Below the pieces are notes generated by a model, which was not told the DNA's origin, did no database searches, and saw nothing but the letters and a program-made list of their open reading frames with translations. 64,000 bases of DNA from Paraphysomonas bandaiensis (Eukaryota; Chrysophyceae): the NCBI GenBank assembly GCA_965644295.1, contig CBFFRP010000298.1, positions 310,001 to 374,000 of the forward strand. The letters run 5' to 3'. Shown one piece after another: positions 35,865 to 49,270 of the stretch. Numbering within the stretch: position 1 is the first letter of the stretch; every line of letters begins with the position of its first letter. A program made the translations under genes and the position numbers.

Positions 35865-37149
35865 CTAATATCACGATAGCAATCATAATATAGCTACCTC
35901 AACTGACTTTTCATTCCAGAGGTGACGGTTGATGCGTAAAAGCATCGCTAATTCCAAATCAGGGATCCGATAACCATTAATGGCCCATTAATGGTAGTCC
36001 AGTTCCCTTAATTACTATTTTTTAGTTAAATAGCAGACTACAAATTTTAACACTTCTCGCTCTCTACTACCGGCAATTATAATGGCATTACCATTAATGG
36101 TTAGCAGGCCCTGCTCCAAATGCCGAGGAGTCATATAATTGACTACAACCTGCGTCAATTAATTGATACGCAGCTCTGAGAGGTAGATAACATGAATTTG
36201 GAGATTGACAGTGAATGATATGTGAAATTGATAAAAATTTTACTCTAGGTTTCTTATATATAATTAAAACATTAAGTGGTACATTTAAATTGAGCTGGTA
36301 ATTTGCAGCCTTGCATTTTCGTAGGTGGATCACACTTATATAGATACGTCACAGCGAGGTTTCATAGATACGTTGTTTGCTTCTGATCAACACAACAATC
36401 ACGGCCCACACCCAACCCAATGCTACATACCTGTAATAGTATATATTGTAAATTGTAATAGCGTCATCTTTCATTCTCATGTCACCATATGGAGCTTATG
36501 TGTCTGTGAACGACATACGATGTCTCTGTGGGGTACAATCCTACTATTATGCATAACTTTATGATATCATTGGACATAGTTTCAAGTACATCAATCACAG
36601 AAGACTGGAATTCGGAAGACATTTTTCATTCATTTGATCTGTGTTATCGTCTATTGTGCAGTATAACTGCAGCTCGACACACACGAATACACAGCTCCTT
36701 ATCATTCATGACACCACTCACGAAGCAAAACCTCTACATCTCACATAATCATATTAACAGCAAAGCTGAATGGGCCACACAATACATTGTCAGCTATGAC
36801 CTCGTGTTTCCTGCCCCAGACATGGCTGTGGCCTGAGTTTGTCCATCCAGTACTGAATGTGCCCATCATGATCGAGAACAGTAACGCATTGATTCTATAG
36901 AGAATGTCCTGTCAATATTTCGCGACTGTATTTCAAAAAGTAGGGATTTTCAAAGTCTATTTGATCAAAATATACTGAATATAGTTCTGTACAGCTAAGC
37001 GAGCTGTGTGCCAAGATACTGACTGTACTATACACATATGTCTACATCTAGAGTTCAAACCCCCTCATTGTCTCTTATAACACTAGAAGATGTGCCTGTG
37101 TGACCTATGAGTCTCAGTGTGGTATATATCATACTCCCATAACCCCTCC
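35865..37149. other. Intergenic with nested hAT-like elements
   Basis: Copia target duplication, then fragments of family B (35885-35951, 36122-36178) interrupted by MITE copy B (35960-36113). From 36200 to 37149 there are only short frames without family similarity; the last part is the presumed promoter of the TBC-TLDc gene. Confidence 0.6.
35960..36113. mobile_element. hAT-like MITE, family 1, copy B
   Basis: A 154-bp element with inverted ends CAGGGATCCGATAACC and (opposite strand) CAGGGCCTGCTAACCATTAATGG. Flanking octamers TTCCAAAT (35952-35959) and CTCCAAAT (36114-36121) form the 8-bp duplication with one mismatch. It is inserted into an older family B element, giving a relative age order. 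Confidence 0.85.
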
Positions 37150-39227
37150 ATGTCACTCTATACATCACACGATAACCAATCTCCTTGTAAGTACTCCAGG
37201 AGGTCATCTATCACAAGACAGGATCGTTTATCGTCTGCGAATCCACTGTCATTAGATTCACGGCTCACAGAATTTATTCTGATTACTGGAGAAGACTATA
37301 CTGATAGTTTCATATCACTACCGGCCACTTATTATCAGATCAGAAATACAGCGAGGAACAATAGAGGCCTCCAGTCAGATGTGGCCAGAAGGAAGTGGTG
37401 GCCAGTGTTTTTAAAAGTTGCTAATAAAGAGGATGTTATGGGTTTGCCAGACACAGTACAGACTGCACAACGGAGGTACGCGTGGGGAATACGACAATCA
37501 CAGGATACGAACAATATTAGTGCGGATAGTGTAGACATATCTTGGTGCACTGTCCCTCCTGAAGATATCACAGAAAGCGTGATTCGTATGTTAATACGAC
37601 ATTATGATATTCCTTTTCCTTTGATGTTGCAACCTCTAATTCTCCACCTCTCAGAAACGATTTGTAACACTGCTATTCTGTTTTCAATGATGTGCGATAT
37701 TCTGGACAGGCCGCAGTGGTTCATTCAACCTTCTTTATCCCACCACCGGGCACGACTGGCTGTATTTCGCTCCCAAGTGCAGCGCATTCTTCCCACTACT
37801 TATGGTGTATTAGATTCCATTGGGGCATTGGAAGAGAAAGGCCTGAACATCATTTTTGTGGACTTATTAACTACCGTATTACCACCAGAAGCAGCTGACG
37901 TCGTGGTGAGTTGCGTGCTATATATGCTATTCTTTGGAACAATATATGCTGTGAATATTCACTATGACCGTGCTGTATACTGTAGTAACTGTTTTGTTTT
38001 ATATGCTATAACAATAAATCTTTTTAGATGGATATGTTTCTTCTCGAGGGAATTAAAGCCATATTCCGATATGGACTTGCTCTGATAAAACTACATAAAC
38101 AACAAATTAAAGGCGGAATATATTGGTATTTCGTTTGTATTTTCTGTTTCAGGCTTTTAATGAAGAAACTTTACATATATATGCAGCACAGGAGATGAGT
38201 TTTGGGGAGCTATGATGCGTTACAAGGACCACTCCGCCAAACTAGACTTCGAGAAACTACATAACTATGCATACGACTTGAACCAGCACATTGTCTCAAA
38301 GTATATTGTTCCTAGTAAGTGGTAGATAAGGTGTATGTTGTATACAGTACGTTTTTATGAACAGGACCTACGCAGTCCAACTTTCACAACGTTTCACATT
38401 TTATGCCCAATAATATAGTTGATGTCTGCTTTCGTTCAGGTAGGGCTGAACTACAAGATGCAGAGTCGCGCATGTTATCACTGCTATCTGAGAATGACGC
38501 TACTGCCCCTCTAGTTTTGTCGACAAATTTTTCATTCGTTGAACACCACTGTGGCTGTATGTCGACGGGAAGCACGGTATTAACAAGCACGTATGCGGAA
38601 AGACTTACTTCCATGCTACCATCACATATTTCGACGAGTTCATTAGTGCGAGTGTTTGCCACCCACACCCACGGATGGAATCTACACACACTGTATACCC
38701 ATCTTGTTGGCTTGTCGCCATGTGTCATAACAGTACGAGCTCGAGATTCTCAAGCTGTAATAGGTGTCCTGGTCTGTGCTCCAATATCTCCCCCCAACAA
38801 TCAAATCAGAGGTACTGGAGAAGGAAAAATATTTAGATTGGACACAGAACCTGCAGGTGTTTGTTACCCGTGGGTTCTCAGTACAAGCAATAGTAACTCA
38901 AGTTCCCCAATCAGTGACAGGGAGTTATTGGAGCCTGATGTCAGTGCTGACTCTGCTACTGTATCTCAGTTCGCAATGTGTACCGTAGAATATATGTCAT
39001 TTGGTGGATCTGCCAAGCATGCAACGAATGCGATACATCTCAGCTGCGATCTTACTCGATGCGAGACAGGGCACTCTGATACTTACAACAACCCATCTCT
39101 GGTACCAGTGAATAACACTCATAGTGGAGGGTTTGAAGTGGGGGATGTTGAAGTGTATTGCACAATAAAGAGTGTGAAAGAACGAGAGTGCACCTATAGG
39201 GATATTATCAGTTCGCGCAGTCCATAG
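37150..39227 (+). CDS. TBC-TLDc domain protein (TBC1D24/Skywalker type)
   Basis: Four exons: 37150-37905, 38028-38125, 38187-38314 and 38365-39227, giving 614 aa. The N-terminal third to half is a divergent Rab-GAP TBC domain, recognisable at its end (YGVLDSIGALEEKGLNIIF, then MDMFLLEGIKAIFRYGLALI). No clear arginine finger is visible, as in TBC1D24. The C-terminal half is a TLDc domain: LVRVFATHTHGWNLHTLY, a GTGEGKIFRL strand, an FAMCTVEYMSFGG turn and SCDLTRCETGHSDTYNNPSL. This combination is specific to TBC1D24/Skywalker, which acts with small GTPases and phosphoinositides in membrane traffic and interacts with the V-ATPase. The start is the first in-frame ATG. Confidence 0.82.
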
Positions 39228-39631
39228 AAACGGTGGATGTCGATCATAATTATCTGTTTGTTTAAACGTATCGATGTTCCTCAGTACTCATCTAATAGTG
39301 TTTTTTGTTGACTAGTCTGGAGTATTTGTTTTCATCTATATACGGTGTCGTTTACTTTTTGTATTTTAATATAGTGTTCGCACTTACAGTTGCTGAAGTA
39401 ACTGACATCTTTAGTAAAACTAGGTTTAAGAATATAGCTTATATAGTATATAGAGTAGATACAAATATATGAAATAGGTGGTTATGTCATCCATAATATA
39501 ATATTTCCCATAATCATATATACATACCATATATCTTCTAGAAATATATTCAAACTTCGAAAACACAAAAATTACTCCCCACTCCGTTAAACGTTAAACT
39601 ATCTCCTCACCTTGCCATCACCTTTCTTCCA

Positions 39632-39851
39632 CAAACATCCAAGGGCAGCTGAGGAAGTCCTGGTTTCTGCTAAGAGTCATTCTCATCTCGTGCATAGATC
39701 TATCAGAGATCAGAGTATTTGATCTTGCAGACCCTAGATCTTCTGTCGTCTGTACTCTTCAATTAACAGTCATAACACAAGTATAGCTTTTAATTGCTCT
39801 CAAACAGGAAAACTCAACATTTCAATGATCACAGTCGGGGTCTTTCACAAG
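39632..39851 (-). repeat. Dispersed repeat R3, copy b
   Basis: Reversed relative to 29716-30003. Shares GGGCAGCTGAGGAAGTCC, the GATCTAGGGTC block and GTGAAAGACCCCGACTGTGA (as reverse complements). Confidence 0.65.
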
Positions 39852-39930
39852 GATCAATAGTGTATATATATTATTTATATTGAAAGTCTTATTATTTAGC
39901 AATAGACGTTAAAATCTGCACCAATGTAGT

Positions 39931-40732
39931 GGCTAGTTGATAGTTGAATGCTAGACCTCTACCCATAACTAATCAGTACAAACTCTATTATTCTACAATT
40001 TAGCGCTACAGAAACTAGTGCGATCACTTCCGTTCTTAATGTTGATTGTAAGGTTCGCCTTGATCGTGTATCCCATGCTAACTGGCGCGTGTGATCAGGG
40101 GGTTTCCCCATGGAATGAGATTCCACAGGGCTTTGTGGAGGTACAGGGTTCTGTATTAAGGTCCTGAGTCCCCGAGGCTACTACCGCGACCGCGTCCAAA
40201 ACATAGACAGAAATGTAAACGCCCAAGGGTGCTAGGATTACTAGGACTCCACAGACGAACTGAGACTGGAACACCGCCCACCGCACATATGAACCCCACC
40301 AATCATACCCATAGGACCATAGCACCGGACCGTATGAAACCATCAGGCCCTAGACAGCGGCGACGCCGTCTCCGGCAGCTCCACCTATGCCCAGACGGTG
40401 CACGGCGACACCGCCACATTCCACCACACCATCAACCTCTCAGCACACACATCTAGTGCTCGGTACACTCAGGACCTTAATACAGAACCCTGTACCTCAG
40501 AGCCTGGCAGAACCTTATCCCAAGGGGACACTCCCGGACAACACGCGCCAGTGAGTCCTCAGACACACGAGCAGGGCGAAACTCACAAACAACTTCAAGA
40601 ACGGAAGTGGTTGCACCTTGGTGCTTGCGGCGACGCACAAGCAGCTTCTGTAGCGCTAAATAGTAGGATAATAGAATTTGTGCTGATTAGTTATGGGTAG
40701 AGGTCTAACTAGTATGTCTAGCATTCAACTAG
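39931..40732. mobile_element. Long-TIR foldback or Mutator-like element with GC-rich interior
   Basis: About 100 bp at 39931-40032 recurs as an inverted copy at about 40606-40732 (shared CTCTACCCATAACTAATCAG and TTTAGCGCTACAGAA blocks, with an 11-base indel). Further inverted pairs lie inside: 40141-40163 with 40469-40491 (CAGGACCTTAATACAGAACC) and 40353-40410 with about 40738-40795 (GCCGTCTCCGG). Part of the left end recurs at 48680-48815. No transposase is present. The GC-rich interior has an open frame with one hydrophobic helix on the minus strand (40095-40343), possibly captured host DNA. Confidence 0.6.
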
Positions 40733-40787
40733 TGCACCGTTTGGGCCTCGGGCACAGGTAAAGTTCCCGGAGACGGCGTTGTTGTCG

Positions 40788-40912
40788 AGGTCCTTGCTGA
40801 CCCTAGATCTTCTGTATTCTTCAATTAACAGTCATAACTCGCTCTTAATTGGTCTCAAACAGAAAAAATCAACATTCCATGATCACTGCTCACAGTCGGG
40901 GTCATTCACCTT
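40788..40912 (-). repeat. Dispersed repeat R3, copy c (partial)
   Basis: Reversed copy of the first part of 29716-30003, from the GGGTCAGCAAG block to GACCCCGACTGTGA. It lies directly outside the right histone arm. Confidence 0.6.
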
Positions 40913-41160
40913 GTTATCGTTAATAAAAACTGAATCAATTTACTATAGTTACAACAATAATTCCCTAATAAGAAACGGGTTACTCGTATAGTACGACTTA
41001 CGTTCCACACTAAATACTTTAACAAGCTTGTCGCATGCCTAACGTATATATAACACTAATAAAGAATCCCTGAGAAGTGCTCTAAGCTGATATAAAACAG
41101 CCTACTAGATAAGAAAAATAATACAAATCAATCATAGTGAATATATGTTCCATAATAGGT

Positions 41161-41176
41161 GGTGTTGAAAAACACC
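41161..41176 (-). terminator. Histone-type 3' stem-loop of second H4
   Basis: Same 16-base hairpin as at 29539-29554, here on the minus strand, 42 bases after the stop. Confidence 0.7.
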
Positions 41177-41218
41177 ATTTGATTGTATATAGAATCGTCT
41201 GGGAGAAGGTGATAGTGC

Positions 41219-42249
<1,031 letters not shown>

Positions 42250-42281
42250 ATATCTCTTCATCACGAAATAAAACAAAAATA

Positions 42282-42297
42282 GGTGTTTTTGAACACC
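42282..42297 (+). terminator. Histone-type 3' stem-loop of second H3
   Basis: GGTGTTTTTGAACACC, a 6-bp stem with 4-base loop followed by ACA, as behind the left-arm H3. Confidence 0.65.
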
Positions 42298-42930
42298 ACA
42301 CTTTCAATGGATAACAGAGATTGCTGTGTACTTGTTTTTGTTCCAGTGGATATGTATTATATTTAATGTTTCGGTTGAATAGATATGATCGTATGTGAAT
42401 TAGTAATGCCAACCAACGTTGTTGGTAGTTTTCTCTTGGTTCTGTTGAACATATAAGAGTGTTGCTATGATATAGGCTAAAGGTAGAATAATTTTGCTCT
42501 GCAATAATTCGTAAAGAGCACTATATAGTTATATTTAACCGCGAGTTATAAGGAGGTCATATCGTTGCACATGGAGTTCTCACACAAACATTGTGTCAAC
42601 CTTCAAAGTGTTGTATTGGTTGTAAATTTTAGGATCGAATAAAACGTTGACGTGCGAACGTGTTGTAGTTTTGTCTTCCAAACGTGTCACACATGAGGAC
42701 GAGTAAGATATTTTATACACTGAAGCAATTCCACACTTTGAGAGTTCGTATTAAAATATTACCTATAAAAAGGGTAGGCATAGTAAAAGGGGTTTTTCTA
42801 TACAAAACTGAAACACTTCTACCTCGAGAATACATCACTGAATAAAGCTTTGTGACTTATCTACGACACTTAGCATTTATATCAGCTTGTACATTACGTG
42901 AAAGTGAAAATATAAAGGAATTTATGCAAC
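42298..42930. other. Intergenic, end of histone arm
   Basis: Histone-arm homology fades by about 42535. The remaining 400 bp before the sulfotransferase 3' end hold nothing recognised. Confidence 0.55.
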
Positions 42931-43968
42931 CTAGAAATCTTCTACAGCGCACTGCAAAAGGCGTTCATATGATGTCACTAACCCGCTGTGAACGCTAAGG
43001 TCATACCCTCTTAAAACTCGCATTAAGCGATGCCTTAATTTATTGACATGCGTTGTCTTTTGAACAGCTAGCTCGGCTTCTAATATATTCACCATGTCCC
43101 TGTCCAAGAGGGACACGGGCATTCTCAGTCCATCCAGAACAGATCTAACGCCAGTCGAAGTGTTTACTTTCATATGAAGGTGAACCTCACGAGCACCTGT
43201 TCTAACTCCCCAGTTATGCTTACGGACACCGAACATGGATCCCAGACATAAATTTCTCGCACAGCGATCACGAATCAAGGAGGTAGATAAATTTACGCTC
43301 ATGTGTTCCACAATGATATAATCATTTACCATGCGAGCAATATCAAAGTTGAGTGCACGTACATACTCTACGATTACACCAAGTTCAGGTGGAATGGAAC
43401 GTAGATATGTCGCGTAAGAGTGATTTTGTGGTGGTGGCAAATAGTATGACAGATCAACTCCGTCCAGTTTTTTGTTCCTATCTGAATCAATGAAATCGAG
43501 AACTCTGTACACTGAAGGAAGAAGAATTGCATTGTCCCACTTCGTGCAACGCTTCTGATCATACACTTTACCATTTATTTCTTGAGGAGATGAATAATCT
43601 TGGTTCATTGGACACAGCGTCCAATCTTCAGTTCCTTTAATATGAAACAAATAGCCGGAAACAATCATATTGAATGGATTCCGAATCATATGTACTATAC
43701 AATTATTGTCATCTACTCTAAGCGATAAATTTTCCATCTCTCCGAAGTCATTTCTTGTAGCAAATCCATGCACAATCAAACATATATTACACCCTTCAGT
43801 CTTTAGATTCAAATTATCAGTCATGATTTTACTGAAGGCAGTTCCTGACTTATGGTGAGATACTATAAATCTTTGCATACCATCACTACATGTATGAGCG
43901 GATGCACTAACATGGACAGATAGCAAGCTAACCCATCCATAAAAGATTATATGATATAATAGCTGCAT
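42931..43968 (-). CDS. Sulfotransferase-like secreted or membrane protein, single exon
   Basis: An intronless 345-aa frame. A signal peptide or anchor covers about residues 1-24. SHHKSGTAFSKIM (residues 37-49) matches the PAPS 5'-phosphosulfate loop with its lysine, and HMIRNPFNMIVSGY (93-106) matches the 3'-phosphate motif with the conserved Arg and Ser, so the cofactor site looks complete. The C-terminal half lacks a known domain. It probably sulfates carbohydrate or lipid in the Golgi lumen. It has only motif-level similarity to the sulfotransferase at 25524-26573 and is not a recent duplicate. Confidence 0.85.
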   Translation of the reverse strand: MQLLYHIIFYGWVSLLSVHVSASAHTCSDGMQRFIVSHHKSGTAFSKIMTDNLNLKTEGCNICLIVHGFATRNDFGEMENLSLRVDDNNCIVHMIRNPFNMIVSGYLFHIKGTEDWTLCPMNQDYSSPQEINGKVYDQKRCTKWDNAILLPSVYRVLDFIDSDRNKKLDGVDLSYYLPPPQNHSYATYLRSIPPELGVIVEYVRALNFDIARMVNDYIIVEHMSVNLSTSLIRDRCARNLCLGSMFGVRKHNWGVRTGAREVHLHMKVNTSTGVRSVLDGLRMPVSLLDRDMVNILEAELAVQKTTHVNKLRHRLMRVLRGYDLSVHSGLVTSYERLLQCAVEDF

Positions 43969-44473
43969 GACGTGCGGACAGTTACGATTAGTGGGAGGGG
44001 TGTATCATTATAAATAAAAGCTCGGTGTACTTCTAATATACAGCAAGCAGTGATTGTTCATACATACACACATCCATAGAGCAAAGATATATGCATATAC
44101 GTTATAGAAGATGAATCCCTGTGTATAAACTGAGAGACACTGCAATAAGGTTTAAACTATGAAGTCTGTGCGTATATCTCAACTCTACATACACACATGC
44201 AGGCATATGTGGGACTATGATACATACAGTATACTAGTCCTACAGCAGTATATACAGTCCATACCTCCACATGACCACCACATGTAGAGGTAGGTGCATG
44301 TATATACAGCATAGGGCACACCCTGCCTATACATACATACATACACATGAGGAGCTGGTACATAGTCATTAAGCTCAGCTCATAACACTGACAGGTAACA
44401 ACCTCCGCTTACATTTGCTGAGGTTGAATACCATAACCTTCATTACTTCAAACTTTAAACGGTTGCTTTATTG
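43969..44473. promoter_or_regulatory. Divergent promoter region
   Basis: A 505-bp spacer between the sulfotransferase (minus) and the RAP-domain gene (plus). Contains a short CATA run (about 44331-44345) and TATA-like tracts. Confidence 0.45.
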
Positions 44474-47400
44474 ATGATGTTACGTCCATATCTACGAGCC
44501 TTCATGAGGGGCATACAGAGACACCATAGAGCACAGCCTACACAGGGATTGCCTGTATGTTTGAGCTATTATCCAATAATATATCGAAGAGATTTTTGTC
44601 AATCTCAATACACTTCAATGAAATCCAATAAACGGAAACGAAAGATTGGAAATCTATCTGGTAAAGCCCCTCTAGAGATGCGCAGACGTATACCTGATGA
44701 TCCAGTATCGCTTGCTGTCCTCAATACTCTTTCTAGTTTAGCATCACAAAAATTTATTCATCCTCATGATATAGATGAATTGTTTGATCGATATCCACCT
44801 CTGACTTTGGACCCTTATTTATTTGTCGATGTCGTGAGGGTCTTGTCAACTAAGGGTTTTGCATTTGAAGCAAGACATTTGAAGCTAATAGGGGATTTTT
44901 TATCGGAGAAATGGAAAGATTTAGATAGTTATCAATTAGGTACGCGACCTATGACTGTTCTGCTATAATATATATGTATGAAATGTATTTGTAACACAGT
45001 TATTTTTTATCGCATTTGTAATGTGGCTCATTGCAGTGAATTTCTTCCAATATACGAAAAATATATCTGTTACAGATACCGATATGTCCGTAGAGATTGA
45101 ACGAATCTATTCGTTGCTAAAGTTTGGAATCTTTTATTCGACGCCGGAGAGACCCTATCAAATGAAACCATTTAAATTGGCTGGTCTCCTCAGTAACCTA
45201 CGAAGTCAACATTCTCAGGTTGTTAATGAGATGCTACGGGCAGTCACACAAGAGATACTGGACTCTCCTATGTCATTTTACTGGAATGGGAAAGATATTG
45301 CTAGAGGGCTCCATGGTATGAAGTATAGGGCAGATTGTGAAATATATAGAGGACTCCTAGCCGCCATAGTGTCAAGGATAGATCCGAAAGGTATGTGTAT
45401 CACACTTATGTACAATATTGTCGCATGAATGTGATTGTCCAATATAACTATATAATTTTATGTGTTGCGCCGCGTATGTAGTAGTGCATTATACCTTGTC
45501 ATACGAAAGTACTTTTGGGAATTGTCTAATATATTCCGTGTCTGCGCTGCAGCTGTCTTTAGTACCTTTGATATTGTAAACATATTACATGGCGTCCAAG
45601 GAATGTCCATGACTAAGGAGGTTCGTGATATATTTAATGTTTTTCAACCTCATATCGATTCTGGTGGACTTTCGTTTACTTGTCGAGACATAGCGGCAAC
45701 GCTCTATAGTCTCCACAGCAAGTCATGTAGTGAACCTGAAGTTACAGCCCTCCTTAAATCTATGACAAGGATAATACGCAGCAGAACGGATAATCGAACG
45801 GTACTTAAACCACTGGACGTGGGATCTGGTCTGTTTGGTCTTCAGCGAATGAGTTCTGATACGTATGAGGTCCGGGAGCTTATAAGTGCTTTCGAAGGTC
45901 TAATATACCAATCGAATGTTAAACTCACAAGCAGAGCCATAGGAGATTCACTATATGGGCTACAAGGAATGAATCCTGAGGTTCCCGAAGTTGCACAGTT
46001 ACTCCATTGTCTGGCCACTTGCATCGAAAATGCAACTGATAAACTGTGTGGAAAGCACATGGGGAAAGCTTTACTCGGATTAAAAAACATGTCTTCTGAT
46101 AATAGTGCAGTGAGAAGTCTCATATCTGCTCTTGCAAAGAGAATATCTACCCCCGTCTCTGCTGAGCGTCTGAAAGGGAGTTGGTATATGATGAACTCTC
46201 AGGCAGTGGCAAGTACGTTATTTGGTATGCAGAATATGTCAAACAATTGTGAGGAGGTCAAAGCACTTGTCGAAGCTGTGTCTAAAGAAATGCATGACCA
46301 CGTAGACCACGTAGTTCTAGAAAATGAGGGTGTGTGTAATTCGTTCTTCGGATTACGTAATATGACTCTCTCGCCGGATGTCAAGTTGATTTTGACTAGT
46401 TTAACGGCTATGACCTCTAAAATTAGTGAACCACTTGCTGTAAGTCATATCACACCTGGTGTGTACGGCTTCAAATCTATGTATGAATGTGATGAAGTCG
46501 TTCTAGCATTGCAGGCTCTAGAAAGAGTGCTACATACCTCTATTGGCACAGTGACAGGAAAAGCAGTCGCACAACTATGTTATGGTTTGCAGGGACTTTC
46601 AGATATAGATGTGGTCCAGTCAATGCTTTCCATTATATATAAGAAAGCGATTACGGCTGGGCTAATCCTCGAACCTCGGGACGTGGCGATGGTTTTGTAT
46701 GGACTTCAGTTGATGTATAAAGGACGTGAAACTTCTACAGCAGTGTCTAATATGCTCGAGCTTTGTGGTAATAGTTTGATTCATAGCCATCCCAAAGACT
46801 ACAACCATATTACTGTAGCAATAATATTGCGAAGGATGGCTGATATTTCCTCAAATCCTGATATGGTCGCGAAAACGATGGCTGCTGTAACGAGGAGTTT
46901 ACAACACCAGCACGTGACGTTGACACCCTATGATATGGCAATGTGTCTCTATGGTCTAAGATTATCGAATTCGAGGGAGCCCTATGTACAGGACCTTATA
47001 GCTTCCTTACTTGATGTGAGGCCAACTGAGGGCCTGACTGCTAGTGGAGTATCTACTGCAATATGTGGGATGCAGAACTTAAATTCCCATAATCCAGTAG
47101 TCAAAGAGTTGATCTTATATTTGGCCACACAGCTAGAGCCAGTTGTATCTACGTTGACCTCACATGAAATTGCAATCGCGACACTAGGGATGAAACACTT
47201 ATCATCCGAGCACCCGGAGGTTAGAGAGCTCCTTATATTGATGAGTGATGCCATAGGTTTCTGCAATGAAAAGTTCTCGAATCAGGACCTTAGTATAATG
47301 TTCGAGGGCCTCAGTTCCTCGAATGATCGGTCAGAGGAGTCAATACGTGTCTTACATGAATTGGCAAATCGGCTTGAGAGAGCCAGTGGTCAATGGACGG

Positions 47401-48461
47401 TATGTCAATTATCCAGTATACTGCGTGGCCTTCAGGGATTTAGTTCGCGATCTCAGGACATTAAGCGTGTTCTTCGATACCTCAAGTCAACCATACAGAC
47501 ATCGACAGCAGATATGCTGGACAGCGTGAATATGTGCAACATATTTTACGGTTTACAGAGAATGGATTGCACTGATGATGATGTGATTGGCGTTCTACAC
47601 GCACTAGGAGATAAACCTGTCGTTGATATTTCCCAGATCATGTACAGTGGAGATGACCTCGCCTTGTCGCGAAGTTTGGTGAGCGAGATCGATGCTCTGC
47701 GTGATGGTGTTGTAGGTTTGGCTTCCATATGTCAAATATATACGGCAACAATATCACCTGTACACACTGCGGCTACAATGAGGGTCCGCAGTATTAGCGT
47801 ACTTTACCACCACATCACAACGCTGATAAACAGTGCTGAAAAGATCATTGCAAGCTACTCCATCCGAGGTGCCAATTTTACAGACGTCGAGCGAGAAAAT
47901 ACATTGGAAACCCTTGGAGACATCCTTCGAGGGCTGCAACTGCTACATCATTTCTCACCCACTCTACCGGCGGAGTCTACGGAAGCCTTATGCGCGATTA
48001 AAAAATCGATCGTATCTATACTCAGTGCCGCCTGCATGAAATCGAGTGGATTGGGCGTGAACAAAGACCGTGGAATTCCGAATAGTCTAGTGGAAGCGCT
48101 TTCAGAACTTTCTAATCAGTTATTGTTTGACTTTAAAATTGAGCAGGATGTGATATTTGGAGGTGAGGCAGACATGTCGAAGTTTGGCTTTTATTTCCCC
48201 GGAGTAGTAACAGTCGCCGTTAACAACTCGGAAGTGTCAGTGTCAGGTAGAATAGCGTTGTTAATAGAGGACCCTGACACAAAGACGTACCCCGGCACCA
48301 GGAGGTTACAGTTTTTGAAAGAGAAATATGTCAAGGAGGCCCATAATATTGACGTTGTCCGCGTGGATCCTAGCGATACAAACATAGAGGTGGTAAATAA
48401 AGTAGAAGCTATGGCAAAGAAGTTAGCCGCAACGAAAGCGGAAAGTCAATTGGGTATATAG
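44474..48461 (+). CDS. Organellar helical-repeat protein with RAP-type C-terminus
   Basis: Three exons: 44474-44939, 45076-45390 and 45553-48461, giving 1229 aa. The basic N-terminus (MMLRPYLRAFMRGIQRHHR) looks like a mitochondrial or plastid presequence. About 18 repeats of some 35 residues follow, each ending in a block like LYGLQGMSS followed by a helix with E-V-x-x-L; clear ones read LFGLQRMSSDTYEV, LYGLQGMNPEVPEV and LFGMQNMSNNCEEV. The end (RIALLIEDPDTKTYPG to MAKKL) has the layout of a RAP domain, an endonuclease-like RNA-binding fold. Proteins of this layout act in organelle RNA processing or translation; the target is unknown. RAP-like assignment is moderate, the repeat array is certain. 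Confidence 0.75.
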
Positions 48462-48679
48462 CTTTTTATAGTGTACAAGTGTAGCTTTTAATCGTTGTAG
48501 TCATAGTGCGTGGTACTGGCTAAATTGTTAATGCATATCAATATCTCCTTATTACTTATCACAATGCGATTTGTCTATGCGCAGACAATTTGAGGTTATC
48601 TTAGTTGAGGTGACTAATCTGTAGTGTCAGTGTTTCTACAAGTGTAGCGTATATCTGATTATTAGCAGTTAGCAGTAGG

Positions 48680-48815
48680 CGTGTAGTAAGAGTCAGAACT
48701 AATGCAAAATATCAATTTAACTAACTAATGCTTAACTCTGATATTATACTACTATTTTGCGCCTGTGCATCACCGCAAGCACCAAGGTGCAACCACTTTC
48801 GCTCTTTGTCCTTAA
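48680..48815. repeat. Fragment of the foldback/Mutator-like element
   Basis: The stretch around CACCGCAAGCACCAAGGTGC, preceded by a TACTACTATTT block, matches the reverse complement of 40604-40680. Only one end is present. Confidence 0.6.
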
Positions 48816-49270
48816 GGTGAACTAGCCCGGATGCTTGACTTCAGTAGAGGCAACCCAATATCACGGATGCCCTTGTGGTGGCCCCATTACCAGATGCCTG
48901 TTTATTTGTCAATCGTCAAGGTTCAAAGATGTCAACACAAGTGGCACTTATTAGTGTACTTGTACTTTGTACCACAGAATAATATGCGGCTATATTCTAT
49001 ATTATATATATGTTTGCCAGAGAAATATTTCCAGTACCTATCCCCGAGATAACCACACGAAAAGGTGCGAGTCCGACTTTGTTGAGGGGTGATTGCTAAT
49101 TCTTCTACGTGCGACATATATATACCCACATCTAGAAGAGTATTATTCTACGATAGTGTAAAGTTAGAGTGAATATATTCACTAATTAGTAATGAAAATA
49201 TCACGCGACTACGTTATATATTCTATACTTAGCAATAAAAAATAATTGTAAATAATAGTGACATTCTTAA

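Larger units (their letters stand above)
39228..41023. other. Repeat-rich region between TBC-TLDc gene and histone arm
   Basis: Contains R3 copies (39632-39851, 40788-40912, both reversed) flanking a foldback/Mutator-like element (39931-40732). The middle (about 40080-40660) is visibly more GC-rich than anything nearby. No host gene is recognised. Confidence 0.6.

Noticed and set aside
37045-37075. Second tRNA-like GAGTTCAAACC motif
   Set aside because: No stem can be formed on either side and no anticodon arm is present.
40229-40700. Plus-strand His/Arg/Pro-rich frames (40229-40456, 40398-40700)
   Set aside because: Composition follows the GC-rich inverted-repeat interior of the foldback element; no domain recognised.
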